Origin: Paulinella micropora | Lineage: Eukaryota > Cercozoa > Imbricatea > Euglyphida | Length of the DNA: 64,000 nucleotides | NCBI GenBank assembly: GCA_009731375.1 | Contig: BJOX01000002.1 | Span: 839,027-903,026, forward strand | Direction of reading: 5' to 3' | Shown: one piece after another, positions 1 to 17,324 of the stretch | Layout of the letters: every line of letters begins with the position of its first letter | Position numbering within the stretch: the stretch's first letter is position 1 | The notes under the pieces: model-generated | Databases searched by the model: none | What the model was told of the DNA's origin: nothing | The model's input: only the letters and a program-made list of their open reading frames with translations | Translations under genes and position numbers: made by a program

Positions 1-580
1 TGTCCTCTCAAATGCCTAAATACTTCCTTTTTGTCCTCTCAAATCCTAAGTACTGCCTTTTTGTCCTCTCACATGCCTTAATACTGCCTTTTCGTTCTCT
101 CAAATGCCTAAATACTGCCTTTTTGTCCTCTCAAACCCCTAAATACTGCCTTTCTGTCCTCTCAAATGCCTTCATACTTCCTTTTTGTCCTCTCAAATAC
201 CTAAGTACTGCCTTTTTGTCCTCTCAAATGCCTTAATACTGCCTTTTCGTTCTCTCAAATGCCTAAATACTGCCTTTCTGTCCTCTCAAATGCCTTTATA
301 CTTCCTTCTTGTCCTCTCAAATACCTAAGTACTGCCTTTTTGTCCTCTCAAATGCCTTAATACTTCCTTTTTGTCCTCTCAAATACCTAAGTACTGCCTT
401 TCTGTCCTCTCAAATGGTCCTTTTTGTCCTGTCAAAGACCTAAGTACTGCCTTTCTGTCCTCTCAAATGCCTATTTGTCCTCTCAAATACCTAAGTACTG
501 CCTTTTTGTCCTCTCAAATGCCTTAATACTGCCTTTTCGTTCTCTCAAATGCCTAAATACTGCCTTTATGTCCTCCATAT
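1..580 (+). repeat. 31-bp minisatellite A
   Basis: About 18 imperfect units of type TGCCTTTTTGTCCTCTCAAA-TGCCTAAATAC. Open in all plus frames only because the unit lacks stops. Related to the arrays at 7.3 and 16.0 kb. Confidence 0.9.
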
Positions 581-584
581 CCAG

Positions 585-667
585 CTGCCGCCCATGCAAG
601 TGTGTCTGGCGTGGGCACGTCAGAAAAAATGGCTGAGACAGAGAGTGCGAAAAGCGCCGATACAACG
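585..667 (+). CDS. Exon (candidate first visible exon)
   Basis: Acceptor CCAG at 581-584 and a strong donor ACG|GTAAGG. The open frame ends [13 protein letters not shown] in phase 0. It follows the 31-bp minisatellite and precedes a GATA array. An ATG at 628 could be an internal Met or the start. Hydrophilic, with no recognisable domain. The next exon probably starts inside the gap. Confidence 0.55.
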
Positions 668-780
668 GTAAGGAGATAGATTAGGTAGATAGGTAGATAG
701 ATAGACGGATACATGGATAGATAAGTGGATAGATAGATAGATAGATAGATAGATAGGTAGATAGTTGATAGATAGGTAGG

Positions 781-816
<36 letters not shown>

Positions 817-927
817 GAGAGATGGAGAGAGAGATAAATAGATAGATAGATGGATAGATAGATAGATAGATTGATAGATAGATAGATGGATGGATGGATA
901 GATGGATGCATAGATAGATAGATAGAT

Positions 928-1013
<86 letters not shown>

Positions 1014-1060
1014 GTAGGTAGGTAGGTAGGTAGGTAGATAGATACATAGATAGATAGATC

Positions 1061-1113
<53 letters not shown>

Positions 1114-1237
1114 TTAGATAGATAGATATTTAGATAGATACAGATAGATGGATGGATGGATGGATGGATGGGTGGATAGATAGATAGATAGATAGATAAG
1201 ATAGATAAGATAGATAGATAGATAAAATAGATAGATA

Positions 1238-1285
<48 letters not shown>

Positions 1286-1325
1286 GTAGATAGGTAGGTA
1301 GGTAGGTAGATAGATACATAGATAG

Positions 1326-1356
<31 letters not shown>

Positions 1357-1438
1357 GATAGATAGATAGATAGTTAGATAGATATATATTTAGATAGATA
1401 CAGATAGATGGATGGATGGATGGATGGATGGGTGGATA
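668..1438 (+). repeat. GATA array, with an internal larger duplication
   Basis: GATA units with GGTA and GGAT variants. The block ending CAGATAGATGGATGGATGG occurs twice (about 1140 and 1400). Confidence 0.9.
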
Positions 1439-1576
1439 GATGAAATATCGACTAATGTCAGAAAAAAGGAGCTTCTGATTTCGTCAACCAGGAAGTCTGT
1501 GGGTAAAGTATTAACCCGATGCCCAGCTAAGCCGTGATGTTTGCACGGAAGGGACTGATACAGGCAATACCAAAGC
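1439..1576 (-). mobile_element. 540-bp element, fragment, minus strand
   Basis: Reverse complement of 63390-63530 (the tail, with GACGAAATCAGAAGCTCC). Cut by the gap at 1577. Confidence 0.8.
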
Positions 1577-2466
1577 NNNNNNNNNNNNNNNNNNNNNNNN
1601 NNNNNNNNNNNNNNNNNNNNNNNNNNNNNNNNNNNNNNNNNNNNNNNNNNNNNNNNNNNNNNNNNNNNNNNNNNNNNNNNNNNNNNNNNNNNNNNNNNNN
1701 NNNNNNNNNNNNNNNNNNNNNNNNNNNNNNNNNNNNNNNNNNNNNNNNNNNNNNNNNNNNNNNNNNNNNNNNNNNNNNNNNNNNNNNNNNNNNNNNNNNN
1801 NNNNNNNNNNNNNNNNNNNNNNNNNNNNNNNNNNNNNNNNNNNNNNNNNNNNNNNNNNNNNNNNNNNNNNNNNNNNNNNNNNNNNNNNNNNNNNNNNNNN
1901 NNNNNNNNNNNNNNNNNNNNNNNNNNNNNNNNNNNNNNNNNNNNNNNNNNNNNNNNNNNNNNNNNNNNNNNNNNNNNNNNNNNNNNNNNNNNNNNNNNNN
2001 NNNNNNNNNNNNNNNNNNNNNNNNNNNNNNNNNNNNNNNNNNNNNNNNNNNNNNNNNNNNNNNNNNNNNNNNNNNNNNNNNNNNNNNNNNNNNNNNNNNN
2101 NNNNNNNNNNNNNNNNNNNNNNNNNNNNNNNNNNNNNNNNNNNNNNNNNNNNNNNNNNNNNNNNNNNNNNNNNNNNNNNNNNNNNNNNNNNNNNNNNNNN
2201 NNNNNNNNNNNNNNNNNNNNNNNNNNNNNNNNNNNNNNNNNNNNNNNNNNNNNNNNNNNNNNNNNNNNNNNNNNNNNNNNNNNNNNNNNNNNNNNNNNNN
2301 NNNNNNNNNNNNNNNNNNNNNNNNNNNNNNNNNNNNNNNNNNNNNNNNNNNNNNNNNNNNNNNNNNNNNNNNNNNNNNNNNNNNNNNNNNNNNNNNNNNN
2401 NNNNNNNNNNNNNNNNNNNNNNNNNNNNNNNNNNNNNNNNNNNNNNNNNNNNNNNNNNNNNNNNNN
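1577..2466. other. Assembly gap, 890 N
   Basis: No sequence. It hides the rest of a 540-bp element and the 5' end of a poly-Ser exon. Confidence 0.95.
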
Positions 2467-2828
2467 CTTCTTCTTCTTCTTCTTCATCTTCTTCTTCTTC
2501 TTCTTCTTCTTCTTCTTCTTCTTCTTCTTCTTCTTCTTCTTCTTCTTCTTCTTCTTCTTCTTCTTCTTCTTCTTCTTCTTCTTCTTCATCTTCTTCATCT
2601 TCTTCATCTTCATCATCATCACCACCAGCATCACCACCACCACCACGACCATCATCATCATCATCGTCATCCTCCTCCTCCTCCTCCTCCACCACCACCA
2701 CTACCACCACCACCATCTCCCAACCCGACCCATCTGCTTCCCCAGACCCCATTCCCACAGTTTCTCTCTCCCATCCTCCTAACACATCTCAAACCATCTC
2801 CACCACAACAACCAACACCACCACCGAG
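2467..2828 (+). CDS. Exon with poly-Ser tract, 5' end in gap
   Basis: In the frame that ends at donor GAG|GTAACC, the CTT/CAT/CTC repeat reads as a long Ser run, then Thr, then [17 protein letters not shown] and NTTTE. Phase 0 at the end fits exon 3380-3416. The 5' limit is hidden by N at 1577-2466. The coding microsatellite makes its length likely to vary. The antisense poly-Glu and poly-Lys readings are artefacts. Confidence 0.55.
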
Positions 2829-3379
<551 letters not shown>

Positions 3380-3416
3380 GTAACGTTGACACGCTCCCCA
3401 GGGAGTCCGGTGACAG
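3380..3416 (+). CDS. Small exon, 37 nt
   Basis: Acceptor CATACATAG and donor ACAG|GTGTGT. It reads [12 protein letters not shown] plus one base (phase 0 to 1), joining the exons at 2467-2828 and 3850-3996. The acceptor is a C-to-G variant of the CATA unit that fills the upstream intron. Confidence 0.6.
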
Positions 3417-3788
3417 GTGTGTTAATATGTGGATGCAGGTGTAGGTGTAGGTTTAGGTTTAGGTGTAGGTGTAGGTTTAGGTTTAGGTGTAGGTGTAGGT
3501 GTAGGTGTAGGTGTAGGTGTAGATGTTGATGTAGATGTAGGTGTAGGTGTAGGTGTAGGTGTAGGTGTAGGTTTAGGTGTAGGTTTAGGTGTAGGTTTAG
3601 ATGTAGGTTTAGGTTTAGGTGTAGGTGTAGGTGTAGGTGTAGTAGTAGGTTTAGGTGTAGATGTAGATGTAGGTGTAGATGTAGGATTAGGTGTAGGTGT
3701 AGGTGTAGGTGTAGGTGTAGATGCAGATGTATAGTTATATGTGTATTTTTCCTACAGAAAACATCAAGCAAGTAAGAACGATGCAGAT

Positions 3789-3849
<61 letters not shown>
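3417..3849 (+). repeat. GGTGTA/GGTTTA hexamer array, then TA run (intron)
   Basis: A hexamer array of about 300 bp at 3430-3735, then an exon-like fragment with CCTACAG and GTAAG near 3760-3778, then TA dinucleotides to the acceptor. Confidence 0.9.
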
Positions 3850-3850
<1 letters not shown>

Positions 3851-3996
3851 TCATCAAGCAAATGAGGCGAAAGCCACCGGGTCAACCATTGAGCAGATCA
3901 CCCTGCCGGGTCCAAAAGAAAATCGGCCGGGCCCAAAAGACCTACCGGCCCCCAAAGGCCCCCGCCCACCGAAACCTAACCCGCTGCACGTGCAGG
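3850..3996 (+). CDS. Exon, Pro/Lys-rich
   Basis: Acceptor ATATATAG and donor CAGG|GTACAT. 147 nt: 2 + 48 codons + 1. It reads HQANEAKATGSTIEQ and later PPKPNPLHVQ. Phase 1 at both ends matches its neighbours. A short decayed copy of its start lies upstream near 3760. No domain recognised. Confidence 0.7.
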
Positions 3997-4093
3997 GTAC
4001 ATACTTATTTGATATATATATGTATATTATATATATATATATGTATATATATTTATATAGTATTCTCCTCCTATTTTTTGTTGTTGTCTTTGC

Positions 4094-4124
<31 letters not shown>

Positions 4125-4702
4125 CTTCTTCTTCTTCTTCTTCTTCTTCTTCTTCTTCTTCTTCTTCTTCTTCCTCTTCCTCTTCCTCTTCTTCTTCTTC
4201 TTCTTCTTCTTCTTCTTCTTCTTCTTCTTCTTCTTCTTCTTCTTCTTCTTCTTCTTCGTCTTCTGCTTCTCTTCTTCTTGTTCTTCTTCTTCTTCTTCTT
4301 CTTTTTCTTCTTCTTCTTCTTCTTCTTCTTCTTCTTCTTCTTCTTCCTCTTCCTCTTCTTCCTCTTCCTCTTCTTCTGCTTCTTCTTCTTCTTCTTCTTC
4401 TTCTTCTTCTTCTTCTTCTTCTTCTTCTTCTTCTTCTTCTTCTTCTTCTTCTTCTTCTTCTTCTTCTTCTTCTTCTTCTTCTTCTTTTCTTCTTCTTCTT
4501 TTCTTCTTCGTCTTCTTCGTCTTCTTTGTCTTCTTCGTCTTCTTTGTCTTCTTCGTCTTCTTCGTCTTCTTCTTCGTCGTCTTCGTCTTCGTCTTCTTCT
4601 TCTTCTTCTTCTTCTTCTTCTTCTTCTTCTTCTTCTTCTTCTTCTTCTTCTTCTTCTTCTTCTCCATTATCCATTATCATTATCATTATCATTATCATCA
4701 TT

Positions 4703-4782
<80 letters not shown>

Positions 4783-4804
4783 CATTATTATTATTATTAT
4801 TTGT
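3997..4804 (+). repeat. TA, CTT and ATT arrays (intron)
   Basis: CTT at 4095-4660, with interruptions, and ATT at 4700-4800. The poly-Phe, poly-Ser and antisense poly-Glu frames are repeat artefacts. Confidence 0.9.
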
Positions 4805-5149
4805 GGCACCGCGATAGCCCAGTGGTTAAGGTCTACCATCTGGGACCTGTCGCCAGTTCGATTCCCGTCGGTGCCAGCATTTTCAAAGGATATTTACTTT
4901 GAAAGTATTGGTCTGTCTGGAAGGCTTGGAGCTGCCTTGCGGGGGTGTCAGTAGAGCCTATCGTCAAATCTTCGTACTCCCCTCGCGGGTGAGACGATGG
5001 AGGCACATGTGCAGAAATGCATTCGCCATNNNNNNNNNNNNNNNNNNNNNNNNNNNNNNNNNNNNNNNNNNNNNNNNNNNNNNNNNNNNNNNNNNNNNNN
5101 NNNNNNNNNNNNNNNTCAGCCATTGACAGAGAAGCACTATTATTATTAC

Positions 5150-5194
<45 letters not shown>
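4805..5194 (+). mobile_element. tRNA-derived SINE, copy 1 (gap inside)
   Basis: The head at 4805-4875 is tRNA-sized. GGCACCG at 4805-4811 pairs perfectly with CGGTGCC at 4869-4875, with an A box (TAGCCCAGTGG) and a B box (AGTTCGATTCC). The body includes a GATGGAGG segment near 4996. Gap at 5030-5115; the 3' end GAGAAGCACTATTATT passes into an ATT tail. ATT repeats lie on both sides. Confidence 0.85.
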
Positions 5195-5331
5195 NNNNNN
5201 NNNNNNNNNNNNNNNNNNNNNNNNNNNNNNNNNNNNNNNNNNNNNNNNNNNNNNNNNNNNNNNNNNNCCATTAGCTGCATCATTGCTACTACTACTATTA
5301 CTACTACTACTACTACTACTACTACTGCTAC

Positions 5332-5383
<52 letters not shown>
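5195..5383 (+). repeat. Gap (5195-5267), element 3' end, ACT/ATT arrays
   Basis: 73 N, then CCATTAGCTGCATCA (the 3' end of the 5384-type element), then ACT and ATT repeats. Confidence 0.8.
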
Positions 5384-5386
<3 letters not shown>

Positions 5387-5795
5387 CCCAATGGCCTCAA
5401 GGCGTTAAACTGTGACGCCAACTTATAACCCTTTGGTGGTAGATGCTGGGGAGGAGGGTCGTTGCGCGCGTAAAAGATCTTAAACTCCGCATATGCTGGT
5501 TGATAGCCCAGGACCCAGCAGACACCAGATTGTTATGGGTGGGGTTTCGAGGCAGCTCTAGCAACCGCGCTTGGTGTATGCACTTGCACATTCGGTGACG
5601 TCTTGCAAGAGGTTGCTGGGACTGCGGAATAACCTCGGCTTAGTGCAGTCTTGCCCTCAGGAGCTCCATCGGTGGCCCCGATCATCAGGCGAGAGACTGA
5701 CACGGGGGGGTGGAGGACCTCGAACAAGGGTATTCGAGGCTTATGTCCGTTGAGGATATGCCATTAGCTGCATCAGTACGCCTCAGATATAGTAA

Positions 5796-5797
<2 letters not shown>
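5384..5797 (+). mobile_element. Unidentified ATT-flanked interspersed element
   Basis: About 410 bp of unique-looking sequence between (ATT)n arrays. A second 3' end (CCATTAGCTGCATCA) appears at 5268 after a gap, so it is repeated. No long ORF and no clear A/B boxes. It may be a SINE or a LINE 3' fragment. Confidence 0.55.
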
Positions 5798-5862
<65 letters not shown>

Positions 5863-5916
5863 TGTTTCTTATTATTATTATTATATTGTTTCTTATTATT
5901 ATTATTATTATTATTA

Positions 5917-5980
<64 letters not shown>

Positions 5981-6042
5981 GGACACCGTGATAGCCCAGT
6001 GGTCAAGTTCTACCATCTGGGCCNNNNNNNNNNNNNNNNNNN

Positions 6043-6088
<46 letters not shown>

Positions 6089-6142
6089 ACATATATATAT
6101 GTATATATATACATATGTGTGTGTTGATATATATATATATAA

Positions 6143-6174
<32 letters not shown>

Positions 6175-6376
6175 GTGTGTGTGCGTGTCTGTGTGTGTGT
6201 GTGTGTGTATGTGTGTGTGTTTTATATTATATATATATATATATGTATGTATGTATATATATATATATGCGTGTGTGTTTGTGTGTGATTATGCCAACAG
6301 CTCGCACAGACGTTGTTCCTATACATTTATATATGTGCCTGTGTGTGTGTGTGTGTGTGTGTGATTGTGCCAACAG
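5798..6376 (+). repeat. ATT array, SINE head, gap, C/AC/TA/TG runs (intron)
   Basis: Simple repeats. A copy of the acceptor and start of exon 6377-6455 is embedded at 6289-6320. Confidence 0.85.
5981..6023 (+). mobile_element. SINE head, copy 2, cut by gap
   Basis: It has the same first 40 bases as the copy at 47671, after an ATT array. The gap at 6024-6042 removes the rest. Confidence 0.75.
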
Positions 6377-6455
6377 CTCGCACAGACGTTGTTCCGGACT
6401 TATCCCTTAGTCCGAACACTCCATTCGCTTTCTCCGAAGTACCCTCCGCGTCCAG
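6377..6455 (+). CDS. Exon, 79 nt
   Basis: Acceptor CCAACAG and donor CCAG|GTGTCT. It reads (A)RTDVVPDLSLSPNTPF, ending in phase 2. The acceptor plus its first 20 or so bases is duplicated at 6289-6320, within TG/TA repeats. Confidence 0.65.
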
Positions 6456-6882
6456 GTGTCTCGGACTTCTCGGACTTTTGTCCGGACTTTGTCCACTGCC
6501 AATTTCTTTACTCCCGTGGAAGTTTCCGTGTATTGCCTGTCTTTTCCCGTTTCTGTCTCACCACACTCTGTATTGAATCGTACTTGCAATATCAAACATA
6601 ATTGTCCTTTATTGGTCACCTCTACATAACGGCGTCAGCTTACCGATAGAAACTACATATGCGCCAAATTTGATGTGTTTTGCGGGACCCGCCGGCCCGG
6701 CCCGGCTCGCCCGCAAAACACGTCAAATTTTTTGGCCGCATATGTATGTCAAAGGGAACTCCTGTAAGTGACTGCCTCTCGTTTGCTGTTATGTCCTGTC
6801 CTTTGCCTCTCTTTCCCCGTTATGTATGTATGTATGTATGTATGTATGTATGTATGTATGTATGTATTTATGTATATGTATG

Positions 6883-6914
<32 letters not shown>

Positions 6915-7082
6915 TGTATGTATGTATGTATGTATGTATTTATTACGTATGTACGTATGTATGTATGTATGTATGTATGTATGTATGTATGTATGTATGT
7001 ATGTATGTATGTATGTATATCTTGTTCATGACATCCTTTCCCCTTCACACGTCCTCTGAATTTCCTCTATAGATAGATATAT

Positions 7083-7122
<40 letters not shown>

Positions 7123-7798
7123 GTAGATAGATAGATAGATAGAGAGATAGATAGACAGATAGATAGATAGATAGATAGATAGATCGAGAGATAGATAGAG
7201 AGATAGATAGATAGATAGATAGATAGATGGATGGATGGATGGATGTATTTTCCCTTTATATCCTGTCTATTGCCTCTGCCGTTGTGCCGCCCCCCCCCCC
7301 CTTTTTTTTGTTGCATTAATGTCCTGTCCTTTGCCTCAGTATTGCCTTTCTGTCCTGTCTATTGCCTCTGTATTGCCTTTCTCTCCAGTCTATCGCCTCA
7401 CTATTGCCTTTCTGTCCCGTCTCTTGCCTCAGTATTGCCTTCCTGTCCGGTCCATTGCCTCTGTATTTCCTTTCTGTCCTATGTATTGCCTCTGTATTGC
7501 CTTTCTGTCCTGTCCATTGCCTCTGCGTACCTTTCTGTCCTGTCTATTGCCTCTGTATTGCCTTTCTGTCCTGTCCTTTGCCTCAGTATTGCCTTTCTGT
7601 CCTGTCCATTGCATCTGTATTTCCTTTCTGTCCTGTCCATTGCCTCTGTATTGCCTTTCTGTCCTGTCCATTGCCTCTGTATTGCCTTTCTGTCCTGTTC
7701 ATTGCCTCTGTATTTCCTTTCTGTCTTATGTATTGCCTCTGCATTGCCTTTCTGTCCTGTCCATTGCCTCTGTATTTCCTTTCTCACACCTGTGCAAG
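6456..7798 (+). repeat. Intron: unique 150 bp, fold-back A, GTAT, GATA, minisatellite B
   Basis: GTAT at 6823-7018, GATA at 7066-7240, C/T run at 7290, and the 31-bp minisatellite (TTGCCTTTCTGTCCTGTCCA-TTGCCTCTGTA) at 7320-7785. No coding signal. Confidence 0.85.
6610..6746 (+). mobile_element. Fold-back element, copy A
   Basis: Core inverted repeat AAATTTGAYGTGTTTTGCGGG / GCCCGCAAAACACGTCAAATTT around a GC-rich CCGG loop. Preceded by the conserved GGTCACC...TTACCGATA...ACTACATATGCG. MITE-like; no ORF. Confidence 0.75.
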
Positions 7799-7940
7799 CC
7801 CGACCCCCGAGATGACCGACTTCAACCCCCCTCCCTTGGAACATAAGCCATCGCCGCTGTCCTTGAAAGAAATCAACAGCGAGTCTGACAAAGGGGAGTC
7901 AGACCCGCCTACCCCCATCCCGGATACACCAAGCCTAACG
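7799..7940 (+). CDS. Exon, 142 nt, Pro/Glu-rich
   Basis: It lies directly after the 31-bp minisatellite; acceptor TGTGCAAG, donor AACG|GTCTAT. One base plus 47 codons: PTPEMTDFNPPPLEHKPSP, then an acidic stretch ending PDTPSLT. Phase 2 to 0 fits both neighbours. The non-repetitive sequence and length argue strongly for coding. Confidence 0.75.
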
Positions 7941-7971
7941 GTCTATCTATCTAGATATCTATGTATCTATG

Positions 7972-8064
<93 letters not shown>

Positions 8065-8068
8065 GTCT

Positions 8069-8127
<59 letters not shown>

Positions 8128-8211
8128 GGATGGATGGATGGATGGATGGATGGATGGATGGATAGACAGACAGACAGATAGATAGATAGATAGATAGATA
8201 GATGAGATGTC
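7941..8211. repeat. CTAT-GATA head-to-head palindrome
   Basis: CTAT units to about 8066, then GATA/GGAT to 8205; the switch CTGTCTGATAGATAG lies at about 8062. Could form a hairpin of about 100 bp per arm. Confidence 0.9.
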
Positions 8212-8280
8212 GTTCCATCATAGCCGTCCAGTGTTGCATAGCCCGGGCTAGGTCCCTGCGGGGGTTTAGGCCTCATACAA

Positions 8281-8411
8281 TGTCATCATTGTAGCTTGCG
8301 CAAGCTTACGGTGCTCAAAACACTTGGACTAACGGCTTCCTTTTCTTTCTCTTCTTCCTTATCCTCCCACTCTCCATTCCTAGATTGCCTTTTTCTTCAA
8401 CGTCCTTCCTC
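8281..8411 (+). repeat. Duplicate of the 33881-34010 intron end
   Basis: Nearly base-for-base copy, including CTTGCGCAAGCTTACG and the following pyrimidine tract. Cut by 10 N just before the acceptor and exon would start. Confidence 0.85.
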
Positions 8412-8421
8412 NNNNNNNNNN

Positions 8422-9225
<804 letters not shown>

Positions 9226-9259
9226 GTCTCGGGTTCCACCTCAGCTGGAATTAAGCCTG
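9226..9259 (+). CDS. Micro-exon, 34 nt
   Basis: A non-repeat island inside a CATA array. Acceptor CATAG, donor CCTG|GTACATAC. It reads [11 protein letters not shown], phase 0 to 1, joining the exons at 7799 and 12072. Both splice sites look like variants of the repeat unit. Confidence 0.6.
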
Positions 9260-11196
<1,937 letters not shown>

Positions 11197-11247
11197 ACAG
11201 CCAGCGATCAAAAGGCCGAGAATTTCGGCCACCTCAAATTTTTTGGG

Positions 11248-11339
<92 letters not shown>

Positions 11340-11613
11340 NNNNNNNNNNNNNNNNNNNNNNNNNNNNNNNNNNNNNNNNNNNNNNNNNNNNNNNNNNNNN
11401 NNNNNNNNNNNNNNNNNNNNNNNNNNNNNNNNNNNNNNNNNNNNNNNNNNNNNNNNNNNNNNNNNNNNNNNNNNNNNNNNNNNNNNNNNNNNNNNNNNNN
11501 NNNNNNNNNNNNNNNNNNNNNNNNNNNNNNNNNNNNNNNNNNNNNNNNNNNNNNNNNNNNNNNNNNNNNNNNNNNNNNNNNNNNNNNNNNNNNNNNNNNN
11601 NNNNNNNNNNNNN

Positions 11614-11661
<48 letters not shown>

Positions 11662-11793
11662 GTATATTGCGATGAATGACCAGGGAAGAATTCCGGCCAC
11701 CCAAATTTTTGTTCCAAAACAACGTATTCTGCGGTCAAACCAAAAGCACTGGCCGACATATTTCCTGGCCGAAAAATTTTCACTTGTCGTTTC
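11197..11793 (+). mobile_element. TIR element copy with A-run and gap
   Basis: The left part has GAATTTCGGCC; a long A-run and N (11340-11613) follow; the right part carries AAGAATTCCGGCCACCC and ends GGCCGAAAAATTTTCAC. Related to the elements at 27172 and 33424. Confidence 0.6.
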
Positions 11794-11796
11794 CAT

Positions 11797-11798
11797 CC

Positions 11799-11877
<79 letters not shown>

Positions 11878-11886
11878 AATCTATCA

Positions 11887-11973
<87 letters not shown>

Positions 11974-11998
11974 CATCCATCCATCCATCCATTCATTC

Positions 11999-12068
<70 letters not shown>

Positions 12069-12071
12069 TAG
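11797..12071 (+). repeat. CTAT array (end of intron)
   Basis: Uninterrupted apart from CCAT at about 11972-11998; ends in the acceptor CTATTAG. Confidence 0.95.
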
Positions 12072-12168
12072 GTTTGTCTTCATTGATGAAGACAACAGAT
12101 AGCAAGCAAGCATCCCCTGCAAAAAATCAAAACACTCGCTCCTATTCCTTTAACTTGTTCCGTTCGAG
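12072..12168 (+). CDS. Exon, 97 nt
   Basis: Acceptor CTATTAG, donor CGAG|GTATCT. It reads [17 protein letters not shown], then SYSFNLFRS; phase 1 to 2. A decayed copy of its 3' half is at about 12618-12655. Confidence 0.65.
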
Positions 12169-13088
<920 letters not shown>

Positions 13089-13134
13089 GGCGTCCACAGT
13101 CATTTCAACAAAACGCACCCCATCACAACCAAAG
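13089..13134 (+). CDS. Small exon, 46 nt
   Basis: Acceptor CCACTCAG, donor AAAG|GTACAT. In the frame required by the previous exon (phase 2) it reads ASTVISTKRTPSQPK, ending in phase 0. Basic, Ser/Thr-rich. Confidence 0.6.
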
Positions 13135-13149
13135 GTACATATTAAAATT

Positions 13150-13320
13150 CATTTATATTTATCAGTCATCTCTCCACTTAATATGGTCAGGTTACCGAAA
13201 AAAACTACATATGCGGCGCGCCAAATTTGACTTGTTTTGCGGGACCCGCTCGCCGGCCCGGCCCGGCCCGGCTCGCCCGCAAAACACGTCAAATTTGTTG
13301 CTATCTGCATAATATACTGT
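13150..13320 (+). mobile_element. Fold-back element, copy B
   Basis: Same core inverted repeat and GC-rich loop as copy A, with the left flank TTATCAGTCATCTCTCC. It immediately follows the donor of exon 13089-13134. Confidence 0.75.
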
Positions 13321-14843
<1,523 letters not shown>

Positions 14844-14922
14844 GATGCCACTACCCCATCTACTTCTACACCAGCACTCATTCCTTCCCATCGACCCAGC
14901 TTCTTAGACTACTTTTCTTCCG
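14844..14922 (+). CDS. Exon, 79 nt
   Basis: Acceptor GATGTAG, donor TCCG|GTATTT. Phase 0 reads DATTPSTSTPALIPSHRPS then FLDYFSS, ending in phase 1. A second frame is also open (CHYPIYFYTS...), but phase 0 resembles the neighbours in composition and leads to a consistent phase 1 at 17325. Confidence 0.6.
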
Positions 14923-15654
<732 letters not shown>

Positions 15655-15842
15655 GTAAGTCATCCAATAGAATTTGAATTTAAGATTTGAAATTTTAGAT
15701 TAGTGTATCCAGAATTTCAAATCAGTTCATTTTTTAATGGTAACATTTCGCAAAAATTTAAGTGAATTTGCGGACGGATATAGCCGTTAAAATTTCACAC
15801 TGATTTAATTCTGAACACACTAATAATCTGAACACTAATGCA
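15655..15842. other. Unique AT-rich island
   Basis: About 190 bp of non-repetitive AT-rich intron sequence with several AATTT/AAATT words. No ORF, element or exon recognised. Confidence 0.5.
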
Positions 15843-15874
15843 ATTTCTATCTATCTATCTATCTATTTATCTAT

Positions 15875-15942
<68 letters not shown>

Positions 15943-15943
15943 G

Positions 15944-16005
<62 letters not shown>

Positions 16006-17324
16006 ATCTATCTATCTATGAGATTGCCTTCATTTTCTCTTCGAGTGTTTCCTCTCTATTGCCTTTAGTTTCTCTTTGTTGCCTCTGTATTGCCTTTCTG
16101 TCCTGTCCATTTCCTCAGTTTTACCTTTCTGTCCTTGCCTATTGCCTCTGCATTGCCTTTCTGTCCTGCCCATTGCCTTTCTGTCCTGCACATTGCCTTT
16201 CTGTCCTTCCCGTTGCCTCGTCATTGCCTTTCTGTCCTTCTACTGCCTCTGTATTGCCTTTCTGTCCTGTCCTTTGTCTTTGCATGGCCTTTCTGTCCTA
16301 TTGATTGCCTCAGTATTGCCTTTCTGTCCTGTCCATTGCCTCTGTATTGCCTTTCTGTCCTGTCTATCGCCTCTTTATTGCCTTTCTATCGCCTCTGTAT
16401 TGCCTTTCTGTCCTTGTACTGCCTCTGTATTGCCTTTCTGTCCTGCCCGTTGCCTCTTCATTGCCTTTCTGTCCTTTCACAGCCTCTTTATTGCCTTTCT
16501 GTCCTGTCCATTGCCTCTGTATTGCCTTTCTGTCCTGTCCATTGCCTCTGTATTGCCTTTCTGTCCTGTCCGTTGTCTCCGCATTGCCTGTCTGTCCTGT
16601 CCATTGCCTCTGTATTGCCTTCATGTCCTCTCCTTTGCCCTGCATTGACTTCTTGTCCTATTTGTTCCCTCAGTGTTGCCTTTCTGTCCTGTCCTTTGCC
16701 TCAGTATTGCCTTTCTCTCCAGTCTATCGCCTCTGTATTGCCTTTCTGTCCTTGTACTGCGTCTGTATCGCCTTTCTGTCCTGCCCGTTGCCTCTTCATT
16801 ACCTTTCTGTCCTTCTACTGCCTCTGTATTGCCTTTCTGTCCTGTCCATTGCCTCTGTATCGCTTTCTGTCCTGTCTATTGTCTCTGCGTTACCTTTCTT
16901 CCTGTCCTTTGTCTCAGTATTGCCTTTCTGTCCTGTCTGTTGCCTCAGTATTGCCTTTCTGTCCTGTCCGTTGCCTTTTTATTGCCTTTCTGTCTTGCCC
17001 GTTGTCTCTGTATTGCCTTTCTGTCCTGTCTATTCCTCTGGATTGCCTTTCTGTCCTGTCCTTTGCCCCTGCATTGAGTTCCTGTCCTATTTGTTCCCTC
17101 AGTATTGCCTTTCTGTCCTGTCCTTTGCCTCAGTATTGCCTTTCTCTCCAGTCTATCGCCTCTGTATTGCCTTTCTGTCCCTTCTACTGCCTCTGTATTG
17201 CCTTTCTGTCCTGTATATTGCCTCTGTATTGCCTTTCTGTCCTGTCTATTCCCTCTGCATTGCCTTTCTTTTCCTTTTTCTGGCCTCTGTATTGCCTTTA
17301 TGCACGGTCTATTACGTTGACTAG
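15843..17324 (+). repeat. CTAT array, then 31-bp minisatellite C (1.3 kb)
   Basis: CTAT to 16020, then about 40 imperfect units of the TTGCCTTTCTGTCCTGTCCA family. It ends at the acceptor of the exon at 17325. Confidence 0.95.

Noticed and set aside
1-580. CRISPR-like array
   Set aside because: 31-bp units are contiguous without unique spacers, in a eukaryotic context: minisatellite.
4805-4875. Functional tRNA gene
   Set aside because: The T-stem pairs poorly, and the same head recurs with a common body and ATT tail: SINE.
4027-4902. Poly-Glu, poly-Lys, poly-Ser and poly-Phe frames
   Set aside because: CTT/GAA repeat in an intron with no non-repeat coding sequence joined to it.
7231-7846. 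Cys/Leu-rich proteins ([14 protein letters not shown]) in the minisatellites
   Set aside because: A 31-bp unit with no stops in the three plus frames; the translation cycles through the frames.
8293-8308. Possible micro-exon CTTGCGCAAGCTTACG before GTGCTC
   Set aside because: It fits splice-site words, but 7940 joins 9226 in phase without it, and the identical copy at 33893 is also not needed.
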